Below are positions 47,820 through 60,433 of a stretch of DNA of 64,000 nt, piece after piece. The notes under the pieces were generated by a model, which searched no databases, was not told where the DNA came from, and saw only the letters and a list, made by a program, of their open reading frames with translations. Made by a program: the position numbers and the translations under genes. Numbering within the stretch: position 1 is the stretch's first letter; each line of letters opens with the position of its first letter. The stretch comes from Billgrantia sulfidoxydans (GTDB lineage Bacteria > Pseudomonadota > Gammaproteobacteria > Pseudomonadales > Halomonadaceae): NCBI RefSeq assembly GCF_017868775.1, contig NZ_CP053381.1:744001-808000 (forward strand), in the 5' to 3' direction.

Positions 47820-48746
47820 ATGAGCCGAGTCGACGACCTCTCATTGTTCCTGCGTATCCTCGACCTGGGGTCGATCAGTGAAGCGGCGCGCAGCCTGGAC
47901 CTATCCGTGGCCGTCGCCAGCCAGCGCTTGAAGCGCCTCGAACGCGAGCTCGGCGTGCGCCTGCTGCAACGCACCACCCGGCAGCTACGGCCGACGCCGG
48001 AGGGCAGGAGCCTGGCCGAACAGGGGCGCGAGGCGGTGGAGGATCTCGAGGCACTGATGAGCGGGTTGCACCAGTCGACGCGCGAGGTCACGGGCACGCT
48101 TCGCCTGACCCTGCCGCCTACGTTTGGCCGCCTGTATGTTTCCCCGCTGCTGCCCCGATTCTTGCGCCGGTATCCTCGGCTGCGCCTCGATCTCGACCTG
48201 TCCGATCAGCGCAGGGACATCGTGGGGTCGGGGTTCGACCTGGCCATTCGCATCGGCTCGCTAGCGGATTCCAGCATGGTGGCACGCCGGCTGGCCACGA
48301 ATCGCCGGGTGCTATGCGCCTCTCCCGCCTATCTGAAGCGCCACGGCATTCCACGCACCCCCGAGGAGCTGACCCGGCATGAGTGTCTGGTATTGACCGG
48401 TGGGGAGGTGGGGGCCGGCACTTGGCGCCTTCGGGACATCAACGGTGAGTGGTTCGCTGTCAAAGTGGATGGACGCATCCGTAGCAGCCAGGGCGAACTC
48501 CTGCGCGACGCCGCGGTGGCGGGGTTGGGCATCGTGCAGCACTCCACCTGGCATGTATGCGACGACCTGCAAGCCGGCCGATTGCAGCAGGTTCTCTCGG
48601 ACTACGCATTGCCCGAGACGGGCATTCATGCGGTCATGCCGCAGCGTCGCCTTGCGCCGCCGAGGGTGCGCGCCTTTATCGACTTCCTCGTCGAGCAATG
48701 GGAGCCTGTGCCGCCCTGGGAACGGCATAAAGAAGACACCAGATAA
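47820..48746 (+). CDS. LysR-family regulator divergent from AKR
   Basis: A 308-residue protein with the HTH at about 4-60 ('DDLSLFLRILDLGSISEAARSLDLSVAVASQRLKRLERELG') and the effector domain beginning 'VTGTLRLTLPPTFGRLYVSPLLPRFLRRYPRLRLDLDLSDQR', as in the DmlR/YafC-type subgroup that often neighbours oxidoreductases. The start is ATG 47820, 99 bases from the AKR start; a frame to 47697 is open but lies within the AKR gene. Ligand unknown. It is convergent with the TetR gene. Confidence 0.88.
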   Translation: MSRVDDLSLFLRILDLGSISEAARSLDLSVAVASQRLKRLERELGVRLLQRTTRQLRPTPEGRSLAEQGREAVEDLEALMSGLHQSTREVTGTLRLTLPPTFGRLYVSPLLPRFLRRYPRLRLDLDLSDQRRDIVGSGFDLAIRIGSLADSSMVARRLATNRRVLCASPAYLKRHGIPRTPEELTRHECLVLTGGEVGAGTWRLRDINGEWFAVKVDGRIRSSQGELLRDAAVAGLGIVQHSTWHVCDDLQAGRLQQVLSDYALPETGIHAVMPQRRLAPPRVRAFIDFLVEQWEPVPPWERHKEDTR

Positions 48747-48762
48747 CCGGGGCGCTGATGCT

Positions 48763-49380
48763 CTAGGCTTGCTGTGCGGAGCCGGTGAGTGCGTCCCAGC
48801 CCGCCATGGCGCAGTCGGCGATCGCCAGCAGCGTTTCGCGCGAGGCGCCGTCGCGGGCCTGGATCGACATGCCGTGTTGCAGGGTGACGACGTAGTTGGC
48901 CAGTGCGCGGCAGTCCGTCGAGGCGGGCAGCTCGCCTTCCTCGACAGCTCGCTGCAGGCGCCGTTCCAGCAGGTAACCGTTCGACTGTCGGTAGGCTTTC
49001 AAGGCATCGCAGACCTGGGCGTTGGCACCCTGCATCTGCGGCGCGGCAAGCACGATCATGCAGCCACGTGGAGAGGGGCCGCGGGTGAAGGCCACGGCCG
49101 TGGTGCGCAGTACCTGTTCGATGGCGGCGCGCGCCGTCGGTGCCGTTTCCACCTGCTCCCAGATACCGCTGCCTTCCGTGCGTACGTAGAGTTCCACCGC
49201 TTCCTGGAACAGCACCTCCTTGCTGCCGAAGGTGGCGTAGAGGCTGGGTGCGTTGATGCCCATGGCACGGGTCAGATCGGCAAGCGAGGCGTTGTCGTAA
49301 CCCTGGACCCAGAACACTTCCATGGCCCGGCGCAGGGCCTCTTCCCTGTCGAAGCGGCGGGGTCTACCACGCTGGGGCAT
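48763..49380 (-). CDS. TetR-family regulator
   Basis: A 205-residue TetR protein. The HTH is 'DREEALRRAMEVFWVQGYDNASLADLTRAMGINAPSLYATFGSKEVLFQEAVE' (about 11-63). Four cysteines are in the ligand domain ('GCMIVL', 'QVCDAL', 'DCRAL', 'ADCAMAG'). It is divergent from the SDR gene; two direct copies of a TTTTGTATCGAT-based site lie in the gap. RBS AGTAAGAC is weak. Probably represses itself and the SDR gene. Ligand unknown. Confidence 0.88.
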   Translation of the reverse strand: MPQRGRPRRFDREEALRRAMEVFWVQGYDNASLADLTRAMGINAPSLYATFGSKEVLFQEAVELYVRTEGSGIWEQVETAPTARAAIEQVLRTTAVAFTRGPSPRGCMIVLAAPQMQGANAQVCDALKAYRQSNGYLLERRLQRAVEEGELPASTDCRALANYVVTLQHGMSIQARDGASRETLLAIADCAMAGWDALTGSAQQA

Positions 49381-49391
49381 GTCTTACTCCT

Positions 49392-49472
49392 TTTTGTATC
49401 GATGACTACAAAATATCTTGACAGTTGCGTGCATGTCTAGCCATCTTGATTTTTGTATCGATCACTATATAA
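49392..49472. promoter_or_regulatory. Two TetR operators between TetR and SDR genes
   Basis: Site 1 (49392-49413): TTTTGTA and TACAAAA are exact inverted arms around TCGATGAC. Site 2 (49451-49472): TTTTGTA with degenerate right arm TATATAA, same TCGATCAC centre. The two sites are 59 bases apart and in the same orientation. Site 1 is just upstream of the TetR start and site 2 just upstream of the SDR RBS, so each may control one gene. Confidence 0.7.
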
Positions 49473-49484
49473 ATGGAGTAAAGC

Positions 49485-50225
49485 ATGCAGCGACTGAACG
49501 GAAAGACAGCGATGATCACCGGTGGCAGCCGCGGCATCGGTGCCGCCATCGCCCGGCGTCTGGCGGCGGAAGGGGCTGGCGTGGCGGTCACTTACGTCAA
49601 CGGCGAGGCTCAGGCGCAGTCGGTCGTGGATGGGATCACGTCCGCAGGCGGCCGGGCGGTGGCCATCCGCGCGGATAACGTCGATGCCGCAGCGATCGAG
49701 GCGGCCGTGGAGCGCACGGTAGCCGAGCTGGGCGGGCTCGATATCCTGATTAACAATGCGGGAATCTTCCTGACTGGAACGATCGAAGAGGCCACGCTGG
49801 AGGAGCTGGACCGCACCATCGCGGTCAACCTGCGTGCCCCGGTCGTGGCGGTGATGGCGGCGGCGGCCCATCTTCCGGAGGGCGGACGCATCATCACCAT
49901 CGGCAGCAATCTCGCGGTTCGAGTGCCCTGGCCCGGCATCAGCCTTTACGCCATGAGCAAGGCGGGCCTGGTGGGGCTGACCAAGGGCATGGCCAGGGAT
50001 CTTGGAACGCGTGGCATCAACGTCAACATCGTGCACCCAGGCTCTACCGATACCGATATGAACCCCGCCGACGGCGAACTCTCCGACCCCCAGCGTAGCT
50101 TGATGGCCATCCCTCGATATAACGAGGCCGACGACGTGGCCGGCCTGGTGGCTTGGCTGGCCGGCCCCGAGGGCCGATCGATAACCGGGGCGGAGTTTAC
50201 CATTGATGGTGGTGCCAATATCTAA
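49485..50225 (+). CDS. Short-chain dehydrogenase/reductase
   Basis: A 246-residue SDR. The cofactor loop TGGSRGIG is at 12-19, 'LDILINNAG' follows at about 85-93, the catalytic serine lies in 'GRIITIGSN', and Tyr/Lys in 'SLYAMSKAGLVGL'. The C-terminal 'ITGAEFTIDGGANI' is standard. The cofactor is probably NADPH, given Arg in the loop, and the fold is FabG-like. GGAG (49475-49478) is seven bases before ATG 49485. Divergent from TetR, its likely repressor. Substrate unknown. Confidence 0.93.
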   Translation: MQRLNGKTAMITGGSRGIGAAIARRLAAEGAGVAVTYVNGEAQAQSVVDGITSAGGRAVAIRADNVDAAAIEAAVERTVAELGGLDILINNAGIFLTGTIEEATLEELDRTIAVNLRAPVVAVMAAAAHLPEGGRIITIGSNLAVRVPWPGISLYAMSKAGLVGLTKGMARDLGTRGINVNIVHPGSTDTDMNPADGELSDPQRSLMAIPRYNEADDVAGLVAWLAGPEGRSITGAEFTIDGGANI

Positions 50226-50277
50226 GAACACTCGACTCTGACTAGCGTGCCGGCTTGCCGCCGGCACGTAGGGTTCA

Positions 50278-50982
50278 TCATGCCGGGTTGAAAATTCGGC
50301 TGGTCGTATCCAGCTTTTCCGTTAGCTCTGCCACCAGTGCCTCGATGTCTTGCTCGGCCTGGGCCAGCGAGGCCTGCAGGTGCTCGCCGCCGAACTCGTC
50401 GTATTCCACGGCGACAGTGTGCACGTCGTCGATACCCAGGTAGCCGAATACGGTGCGGATATGCGGCTCGACGTGGTTGGCCTGGGCCATGCGCTCGCCT
50501 GGCGCGTAGCCGTAGTCGCCCCGGGCGCTCAGCACCACCAGGCGCTTGCTCATCTCGGTTAGCATCGGCCAGTAGGGCAGCCCCTGGCGCGAGCGATCGA
50601 AGCCGAAGGTGCGCCCCACCCGCACGATGTTGTCGATATAGGCCTTGAAGCCGGCGGGCACGCCGAAGTTGTACATCGGCACGCCAGCAACGATTACATC
50701 GGCCTCCAGCAGTTCGTCGACCAGCGCGTCGCTCTCGGCCAGGACGTCGTGCATCCAGGGCTCGCGCGTCTCCGGCTTGGTGAAGGCGGCATGGATCCAC
50801 TCTCCGCTGACGGGGTGAGGCGGGTGTTGGCCCACGTCGCGATAGAGAATGCGATCGCCGGGGCGGGCCTTTTGCCATTGCTCGACGAAGCGGGCGCTGA
50901 GACGACGGGAATGGGAGCCGTGGGAGTCGATCCCGGAACGGCCGGGACGGGCACTGGCATCGATGTGAAGTAGCGTGGTCAT
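50278..50982 (-). CDS. azoR: FMN-dependent NADH-azoreductase, copy 2
   Basis: A 234-residue AzoR-family flavoprotein: 'TTLLHIDASARPGRSGIDSHGSHSRRLSARFVEQW' and 'VAGVPMYNFGVPAGFKAYIDNIVRVGRTFGF'. It resembles copy 1 (34119-34838), including the 'RPGR.G' loop and 'EWI.A.FT' segment, so the two are probably paralogues. AGGAG precedes ATG 50982. It is divergent from a GcvA-like LysR gene exactly as copy 1 is. Reduces quinones or azo compounds with NADH by family knowledge. Confidence 0.9.
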   Translation of the reverse strand: MTTLLHIDASARPGRSGIDSHGSHSRRLSARFVEQWQKARPGDRILYRDVGQHPPHPVSGEWIHAAFTKPETREPWMHDVLAESDALVDELLEADVIVAGVPMYNFGVPAGFKAYIDNIVRVGRTFGFDRSRQGLPYWPMLTEMSKRLVVLSARGDYGYAPGERMAQANHVEPHIRTVFGYLGIDDVHTVAVEYDEFGGEHLQASLAQAEQDIEALVAELTEKLDTTSRIFNPA

Positions 50983-51054
50983 GAGCGTCTCCTGACAAGT
51001 AGAATTCAACTTGGTTGGTGCGTGGAAGACAGCATCGACCCATGATAAATGGCT

Positions 51055-51071
51055 GACAAACGACCATTTCT
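51055..51071. promoter_or_regulatory. Shared motif in azoR/LysR intergenic region, copy 2
   Basis: GACAAACGACCATTTCT matches GACAAACGACGATTCT at 34934 in the first module. Here it lies 72 bases before the GTG start of the LysR gene and 73 bases before the azoR start. See the copy-1 entry for the interpretation. Confidence 0.5.
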
Positions 51072-51142
51072 TGTGGGATGAAATAGATGAGCTTGTCTAT
51101 GATGGACTTGGCCCTGGCTGGGTTCGCCATGAGGAGACGCCA

Positions 51143-52072
51143 GTGAATCGACGCACGCTGCCGCTATCGCAACTGCGCGCCTTCGAGGCGGCGGCGCGCC
51201 ACCGTAGCTTCAAGCAGGCCGCCGAGGAACTGGCCGTGACACCGGCGGCCATTAGCCACCAAGTGCGCGAATTGGAGGCGTTGCTGGGTGTGGCGCTATT
51301 CGAGCGGCGTATTCGCCAGGTGGTGCCGACAGCAGCCGCAGAGCATCTGTTCCCGGTACTGCGCCGTGGTTTCGACTCCTTCGCAGAGACCTTGGAAGCG
51401 CTGCGTGAGCAGGGCAACAGCGGCAGCGTGACGCTCTCCTGCACGCCGGCCTTCGCCAGCCAGTGGCTGTTGCCGCGGCTGGCCGATTTCAATGCCCGAC
51501 ACCCCGATATCGACTTGCGCATTAACGCCAGCGAAGTGCCTCTGGACCTGTCGCGCAGTGCATCGCTGGCGATTCGCTACGGCATGGGACCCTACCTGGG
51601 GCATGAGGCCGAGGTGTTGGCCGAGGATACCTTTGCCCTGGTGGCCAGCCCGCGGCTGGCGCTGGCGGGGTATGGGGATCTGCAGACGGTGCGGCATATC
51701 GTCTTCGACTGGTACAGCTCGTCGCTGGGGCTGCCCTCGTGGCAGCACTGGTGCCAAGCGGTGGGCGGCACCACTGCCGACTTAGGGGCGAGCTTGACCT
51801 TTTCCGACGAGAGCCATGCCATCCAGGCCGCCATCGCCGGCCAGGGAGTGGCGCTGCTGAGCCTCACGCTGGTGAAGGCGGAACTCGAGAGAGGCGTACT
51901 ACAGGTGCCCTTCGGGCCGAGGTTGCCGGGACTGCGCTATCAGCTGGTTCGGCATCGGCGTTTTGCCGGACATGCCGAGCTGGAGCAGGTCGCGGCGTGG
52001 CTGCGAGGTGCTTTTGCCGGGATGGCCAGCGAGCAGAGCGATGCTGCAAAGAGGGGGCCTGCCCATCATTGA
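51143..52072 (+). CDS. LysR-family regulator (GcvA-like), divergent from azoR copy 2
   Basis: A 309-residue protein starting at GTG 51143 (GAGGAG at 51131-51136). The HTH 'LPLSQLRAFEAAARHRSFKQAAEELAVTPAAISHQVRELEALLGVALF' is very close to that of the LysR at 34979, as is 'VTLSCTPAFASQWLLPRLADFNARHPDIDLRIN'. The upstream in-frame reading to 51011 covers the promoter. Likely regulates the second azoR. A LysE gene starts 73 bases downstream and may or may not be co-regulated. Confidence 0.87.
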   Translation: MNRRTLPLSQLRAFEAAARHRSFKQAAEELAVTPAAISHQVRELEALLGVALFERRIRQVVPTAAAEHLFPVLRRGFDSFAETLEALREQGNSGSVTLSCTPAFASQWLLPRLADFNARHPDIDLRINASEVPLDLSRSASLAIRYGMGPYLGHEAEVLAEDTFALVASPRLALAGYGDLQTVRHIVFDWYSSSLGLPSWQHWCQAVGGTTADLGASLTFSDESHAIQAAIAGQGVALLSLTLVKAELERGVLQVPFGPRLPGLRYQLVRHRRFAGHAELEQVAAWLRGAFAGMASEQSDAAKRGPAHH

Positions 52073-52145
52073 TTTTTCTTGTCGGGTGCCGAGGTGCGGC
52101 GCATCCTGACATGCGTCGATGACAAGAGATGACGAGGAGAAAGCC

Positions 52146-52784
52146 GTGCTGCCGTTGTCCGATCTGCTGCTTTTCGCCCTGGCCGCCTTGGTCGTGGTGC
52201 TGACCCCCGGGCCGAACATGATCTACCTGATCTCGCGCTCGATCTGTCAGGGGCGGGCCGCGGGCGTGATCTCGCTGTTCGGCGTGCTGGCCGGTTTCCT
52301 GGTGCACATGCTGGCGGCGGCCGTTGGCTTGACCGCGCTATTTCTCGCCATACCGCTGGCCTACGAGGTCCTCAAGTGGGCTGGCGCGCTGTACCTGCTC
52401 TTCCTGGCCTGGCAGGCGGTCAGGCCAGGCGCGCGCTCGCCCTTCGAGGCGCGCGCGCTCCCTGCGGATCGGCCTCGCAAGCTGTTCCTGATGGGCTTTT
52501 TGACCAACCTGCTCAACCCCAAGATCGCCGTGTTCTACCTGGCGATCTTCCCGCAGTTCGTCTCGCCCGAGCATGGCCCCGTCTTTCTCCAGAGCCTGGT
52601 GCTGGGCTTCACCCAGATCGGGGTGAGCTTCACCGTCAATCTGGCGATTGCCCTGTCGGCGGCGGGTATCGCCGGCTGGTTTCAGCAGCGTCCCACCTGG
52701 CTGGCCGTGCAGCGTTACGTCATGGGCGGCGTGCTGGCCGGCATGGCGGCCAGGCTGGCTGCGGAGCCGCGGCAGGGCGTCTAG
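52146..52784 (+). CDS. LysE-family amino-acid exporter (RhtB-like)
   Basis: A 212-residue inner-membrane protein with six hydrophobic segments. 'LLLFALAALVVVLTPGPNMIYLISRSICQGRAAGVISLFGVLAGFLVHMLAAAVGL' carries the LysE/RhtB motif 'TPGPN', and 'MGFLTNLLNPKIAVFYLAIFPQFV' is the second hallmark. It exports amino acids or related small molecules. GTG 52146 has GAGGAG at 52134-52139; the earlier ATG 52119 lacks a site. It is convergent with trpA, whose stop is 15 bases away. Confidence 0.9.
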   Translation: MLPLSDLLLFALAALVVVLTPGPNMIYLISRSICQGRAAGVISLFGVLAGFLVHMLAAAVGLTALFLAIPLAYEVLKWAGALYLLFLAWQAVRPGARSPFEARALPADRPRKLFLMGFLTNLLNPKIAVFYLAIFPQFVSPEHGPVFLQSLVLGFTQIGVSFTVNLAIALSAAGIAGWFQQRPTWLAVQRYVMGGVLAGMAARLAAEPRQGV

Positions 52785-52799
52785 GTTCCCAAGCCAGCA

Positions 52800-53621
52800 T
52801 TACGCGTTGGCAGCCCGGCGCACGCCTGCGGCCAGTTCACGCACCAGGCCATGCACTGCCTCGACGGCACCATGTCGACTCTCAGCGCTTTCGATGCCTT
52901 CCACCAGGGCCGAGCCGACCACCACGGCGTCACTGAATCGGCCAATCGCTTGCGCTTGTTCGGCAGTGCGAATGCCGAAACCGACCGCAATCGGCAGGTG
53001 GCTCTGCTCGCGCAGCCGGCCCACCATACGCTGGACATCCTGTAGCGGCGGGGCGCTACCACCCGTGATGCCATTCACCGAGACGCAATAGAGGAAGCCC
53101 GAGGCATTCTCCAGTACCCGGGGCAGCCGCTTGGCGTCGGTGGTTGGGGTGGCGAGGCGGATGAAGGCAATACCGTGCTCCCTGGCGGGCAGGCACAGCT
53201 CGTCGTCATGTTCGGGCGGCAGGTCGACCACGATCAAGCCATCGATACCGGCATGGGCCGCATCGGCCAGGAATCGCGCCACGCCGTAGCGGTGGATGGG
53301 GTTGTAATAGCCCATCAGCACCAGTGGCGTTTGCGAATCCCGTTGGCGGAAGGCGTGCACCAACTCGAGCGTCCGGGTCATGGTTTGTCCGCCCTCCAGG
53401 GCGCGTAGCGCTGCCTTCTGGATCGTGGGGCCATCGGCCATGGGATCGCTGAACGGCATGCCGATCTCGATCACGTCGGCACCTGCCGCGGGCAGCCCCT
53501 GGAGGATTTCCAGCGAGGTCTCGAAGTCGGGGTCGCCGGCAGTGACGTAGGTTACCAGGGCCGGCCTGTGTTCCGCCTTGAGCGCGGCAAAGCATGCATC
53601 GAGGCGAGTGGCGGCGTTCAC
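52800..53621 (-). CDS. trpA: Tryptophan synthase alpha subunit
   Basis: Converts indole-3-glycerol phosphate to indole for TrpB. From GTG 53621 it is 273 residues; E52 and D63 of this start (in '[18 protein letters not shown]') are the catalytic acids, and '[15 protein letters not shown]' and '[10 protein letters not shown]' are family blocks. I chose GTG 53621 because AAGGAG (53628-53633) lies six bases before it and the length fits the family; ATG 53645, overlapping the trpB stop, adds eight residues and is a credible alternative. It is the second gene of the trpBA operon. Confidence 0.95.
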   Translation of the reverse strand: MNAATRLDACFAALKAEHRPALVTYVTAGDPDFETSLEILQGLPAAGADVIEIGMPFSDPMADGPTIQKAALRALEGGQTMTRTLELVHAFRQRDSQTPLVLMGYYNPIHRYGVARFLADAAHAGIDGLIVVDLPPEHDDELCLPAREHGIAFIRLATPTTDAKRLPRVLENASGFLYCVSVNGITGGSAPPLQDVQRMVGRLREQSHLPIAVGFGIRTAEQAQAIGRFSDAVVVGSALVEGIESAESRHGAVEAVHGLVRELAAGVRRAANA

Positions 53622-53641
53622 GGGGTTCTCCTTGGCGGCGT

Positions 53642-54847
53642 TCATTGGAAGTTCTCTCCCAGGTGTTGGGCGACGCTCATCATGTCCTTGTCGCCGCGCC
53701 CGCTCAGGTTGACCACCATGAGGTGGTCGCGGGGCAGCGACGGCGCGCGCTTGGCGACCTCGGCCAGGGCGTGGGCCGACTCGAGCGCGGGAATGATCCC
53801 TTCCTGACGGCAGCAGCACTGGAACGCCGCGAGCGCCTCGTCGTCGGTGATCGAGACGTACTCGACGCGCCCCTGCTCATGCAGCCAGGCATGCTCGGGG
53901 CCGATACCGGGGTAATCGAGCCCGGCGGATATCGAGTGAGCATCGATGATCTGGCCATCCTCGTCCTGCAGCAGGTAGGTGCGGTTGCCGTGCAATACGC
54001 CGGGCGCACCGCCGGTGAGGCTCGCCGCGTGCAGGCCGGTCTCGAGGCCCTTGCCACCGGCCTCGACGCCGATCATCTGGACCGACTCATCAGCGAGGAA
54101 AGGGTGGAACAGCCCCATCGCATTCGAGCCGCCGCCGATGCAGGCGACGAGAGAGTCGGGTAGGCGTCCTTCCTTCTCGAGAATCTGCGTGCGGGTCTCG
54201 CGTCCGATCACCGCCTGGAAGTCACGCACCATGGCGGGGTAGGGGTGCGGTCCGGCCACGGTGCCGATGATGTAGAAGGTGTCATCGACGTTGGTCACCC
54301 AGTCGCGCAGCGCCTCGTTCATCGCATCCTTGAGCGTGCCGGTACCCGTCGTCACCGGAATGACCTCGGCGCCGAGCAGCTTCATGCGAAACACGTTGGG
54401 CTGCTGGCGCTCGATGTCGGCCGAGCCCATGTAGACGACACAGGGCATGCCGAAGCGTGCCGCGACGGTGGCAGTGGCGACGCCATGCATGCCGGCGCCT
54501 GTTTCGGCGATGATGCGGGTCTTGCCCATCCGCTTGGCGAGCAGGATCTGTCCGATGCAATTGTTGATCTTGTGAGCTCCAGTGTGATTGAGCTCCTCGC
54601 GCTTGAGATAGATCCTGGCGCCGCCAAAGTGCTCGGTAAGACGCTCGGCAAGGTAGAGCGGGCTGGGCCGGCCAACGTAATCGCGCTGGAAGTAGGCGAG
54701 CTGGCGCTGGAATTCGGTGTCCTGCCGGGCCGCATCGTATTCGCTCAGAAGCTCACTGATCAGCGGCATCAACGTCTCGGGGACGAAGCGTCCGCCGAAG
54801 CGGCCGAACATGCCATGAGCATCGGGCTGCATCGAAAGGTCGGTCAT
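53642..54847 (-). CDS. trpB: Tryptophan synthase beta subunit
   Basis: A 401-residue PLP enzyme that condenses indole with serine. PLP lysine is K93 in '[15 protein letters not shown]'. '[19 protein letters not shown]' and '[13 protein letters not shown]' (phosphate-binding glycine loop) are unmistakable. It heads the trpBA operon and is divergent from a LysR gene in the manner of Pseudomonas trpI-trpBA, where indoleglycerol phosphate plus TrpI activate the operon. The remaining trp genes are not in the window. Confidence 0.97.
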   Translation of the reverse strand: MTDLSMQPDAHGMFGRFGGRFVPETLMPLISELLSEYDAARQDTEFQRQLAYFQRDYVGRPSPLYLAERLTEHFGGARIYLKREELNHTGAHKINNCIGQILLAKRMGKTRIIAETGAGMHGVATATVAARFGMPCVVYMGSADIERQQPNVFRMKLLGAEVIPVTTGTGTLKDAMNEALRDWVTNVDDTFYIIGTVAGPHPYPAMVRDFQAVIGRETRTQILEKEGRLPDSLVACIGGGSNAMGLFHPFLADESVQMIGVEAGGKGLETGLHAASLTGGAPGVLHGNRTYLLQDEDGQIIDAHSISAGLDYPGIGPEHAWLHEQGRVEYVSITDDEALAAFQCCCRQEGIIPALESAHALAEVAKRAPSLPRDHLMVVNLSGRGDKDMMSVAQHLGENFQ

Positions 54848-54951
54848 GGAGTACCTCGAAGGGTCAGGGAGCTTTCGATGAAGCTAGCGCAGGCAGGCGG
54901 GGCAAAAAATCGATAAGATGGCTGCTATATGTGAGCCAGGATCACAGATCG

Positions 54952-55857
54952 ATGCACTCCATGCCTTCTCTCAGCGCACTGCGCGCCTTCGAGGCCACCG
55001 CGCGGTTGGGTAGCGTCACGGCCGCGGCGAATGAACTCAGCGTGACTCACGGTGCGGTCAGCCGTCAGCTGCGGAGCCTGGAAGAGCATTTCGGCGTGGC
55101 GCTGTTCACCAAGGCGGGTCGCGGCCTGCAGCTCACGAGTCACGGGGAGCGGCTGCAGCACGGCGTTGGCGAGGCGTTCCTGCGCCTGCGAGACAGCTGC
55201 GCGCAGTTGAAGCGTGACGTCGAGGCGGCGCCGTTCATCCTGGCCTGTCCGGGTAGCCTCCTGGCACGCTGGCTCATTCCGCGCCTCGACCAGCTTCATC
55301 GTGCGCTGCCGGAACTCAAGCTGCATGTCGTCGCCAGCGAGAGCGAAGCGACCCCGGGAAGGGACGAGGTCAGCGCAACGCTGACGTTTGCTGAACCGCC
55401 ATGGCCGGCCGACCTGGAGGTGATCGAGTTGGCCGCGGAACACATCGGCGCAGTGGTGAGCCCGCAGCTGGCCGCCCGGTTCGATCCCCAGCGGCCGGCG
55501 ACACTGTTTGACGCCAAGCTGCTGCATACCGCCTCGCGGCCTCAGGCCTGGCCGCACTGGGCGCGTGCACATGCGCTCGATTCGGCGCGTCTCGACCGGG
55601 CGCTGGCCGAAGGGCAGGGCTTCGATCATCTCTATTATCTGATCGAGGCGGCAGTGGCCGGATTGGGGGTGGCGATAGCGCCCCGGCTGTTGGTCGAGGA
55701 CGAGCTGCGTCAGGGGCGGCTGATCGCACCGTGGGGCTTCGTCGAGACGCCCGCCCGGCTATGCCTGTGGCTTTCCCCCACTGACAATCGAGGGTACCGC
55801 GCTCGGCTCATCGAATGGCTCGAGCGTGAGCTGAACGACACGCTCTCTTCGCGGTAA
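54952..55857 (+). CDS. trpI: LysR-family activator, probable TrpI
   Basis: A 301-residue LysR protein, HTH at about 4-60 ('PSLSALRAFEATARLGSVTAAANELSVTHGAVSRQLRSLEEHFGVALF'), divergent from trpBA with 104 bases between. The position is the same as that of trpI in pseudomonads, which supports the symbol; the protein itself shows general GcvA/TrpI-like features. The start is ATG 54952, since AGGA lies upstream; an in-frame GTG 54931 is possible. Regulation by indoleglycerol phosphate is inferred from the pseudomonad system. Confidence 0.75.
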   Translation: MHSMPSLSALRAFEATARLGSVTAAANELSVTHGAVSRQLRSLEEHFGVALFTKAGRGLQLTSHGERLQHGVGEAFLRLRDSCAQLKRDVEAAPFILACPGSLLARWLIPRLDQLHRALPELKLHVVASESEATPGRDEVSATLTFAEPPWPADLEVIELAAEHIGAVVSPQLAARFDPQRPATLFDAKLLHTASRPQAWPHWARAHALDSARLDRALAEGQGFDHLYYLIEAAVAGLGVAIAPRLLVEDELRQGRLIAPWGFVETPARLCLWLSPTDNRGYRARLIEWLERELNDTLSSR

Positions 55858-55933
55858 CCGGCGACTGCTCCGGGAACATCGCGTATCTCCCCGCACTCGA
55901 TTACGTTGTAGGAAAGCGATCTCCGGAGCGCCC

Positions 55934-60271
<4,338 letters not shown>

Positions 60272-60274
60272 CGT

Positions 60275-60433
60275 TCAGTCGTGCCGCGAGCGATTCCGGT
60301 AAGAATCGCGTTCATGCTCCTCGATACGCACTTCCTTGCGGATGGGGTGCCTCTGCTTCTCGCTCGCAGCGTAGGCCAGAGCCAATAGCGCCACGGCGGC
60401 CACGCTCACGGTCAGCATTTCGATGATACCCAT
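60275..60433 (-). CDS. Small single-pass membrane peptide, 52 residues
   Basis: An ATG at 60433, eight bases after AGGAGG (60442-60447), opens a 52-residue frame ending in TGA at 60275-60277. The product, beginning 'MGIIEMLTVSVAAVALLALAYA', has one membrane helix at about 4-23 and a strongly charged tail ('SEKQRHPIRKEVRIEEHERD'). A terminator follows. RBS, terminator, hydrophobic helix and the lack of a larger overlapping gene make it likely to be real. I do not recognise a family; a regulatory or stress peptide is possible. Confidence 0.65.
   Translation of the reverse strand: MGIIEMLTVSVAAVALLALAYAASEKQRHPIRKEVRIEEHERDSYRNRSRHD

Noticed and set aside
48744..48757. A third copy of the R1/R2 element (ACCGGGGCGCTG)
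   Set aside because: Only 12 bases match and they overlap a LysR stop codon; the GTAAG/CTTAC core is absent, so it is probably chance.
54870..54885. AGCTT/AAGCT inverted repeat between trpB and the TrpI gene as TrpI site
   Set aside because: The arms are only five bases and do not resemble the longer paired sites described for TrpI in pseudomonads, so I do not call it a binding site.
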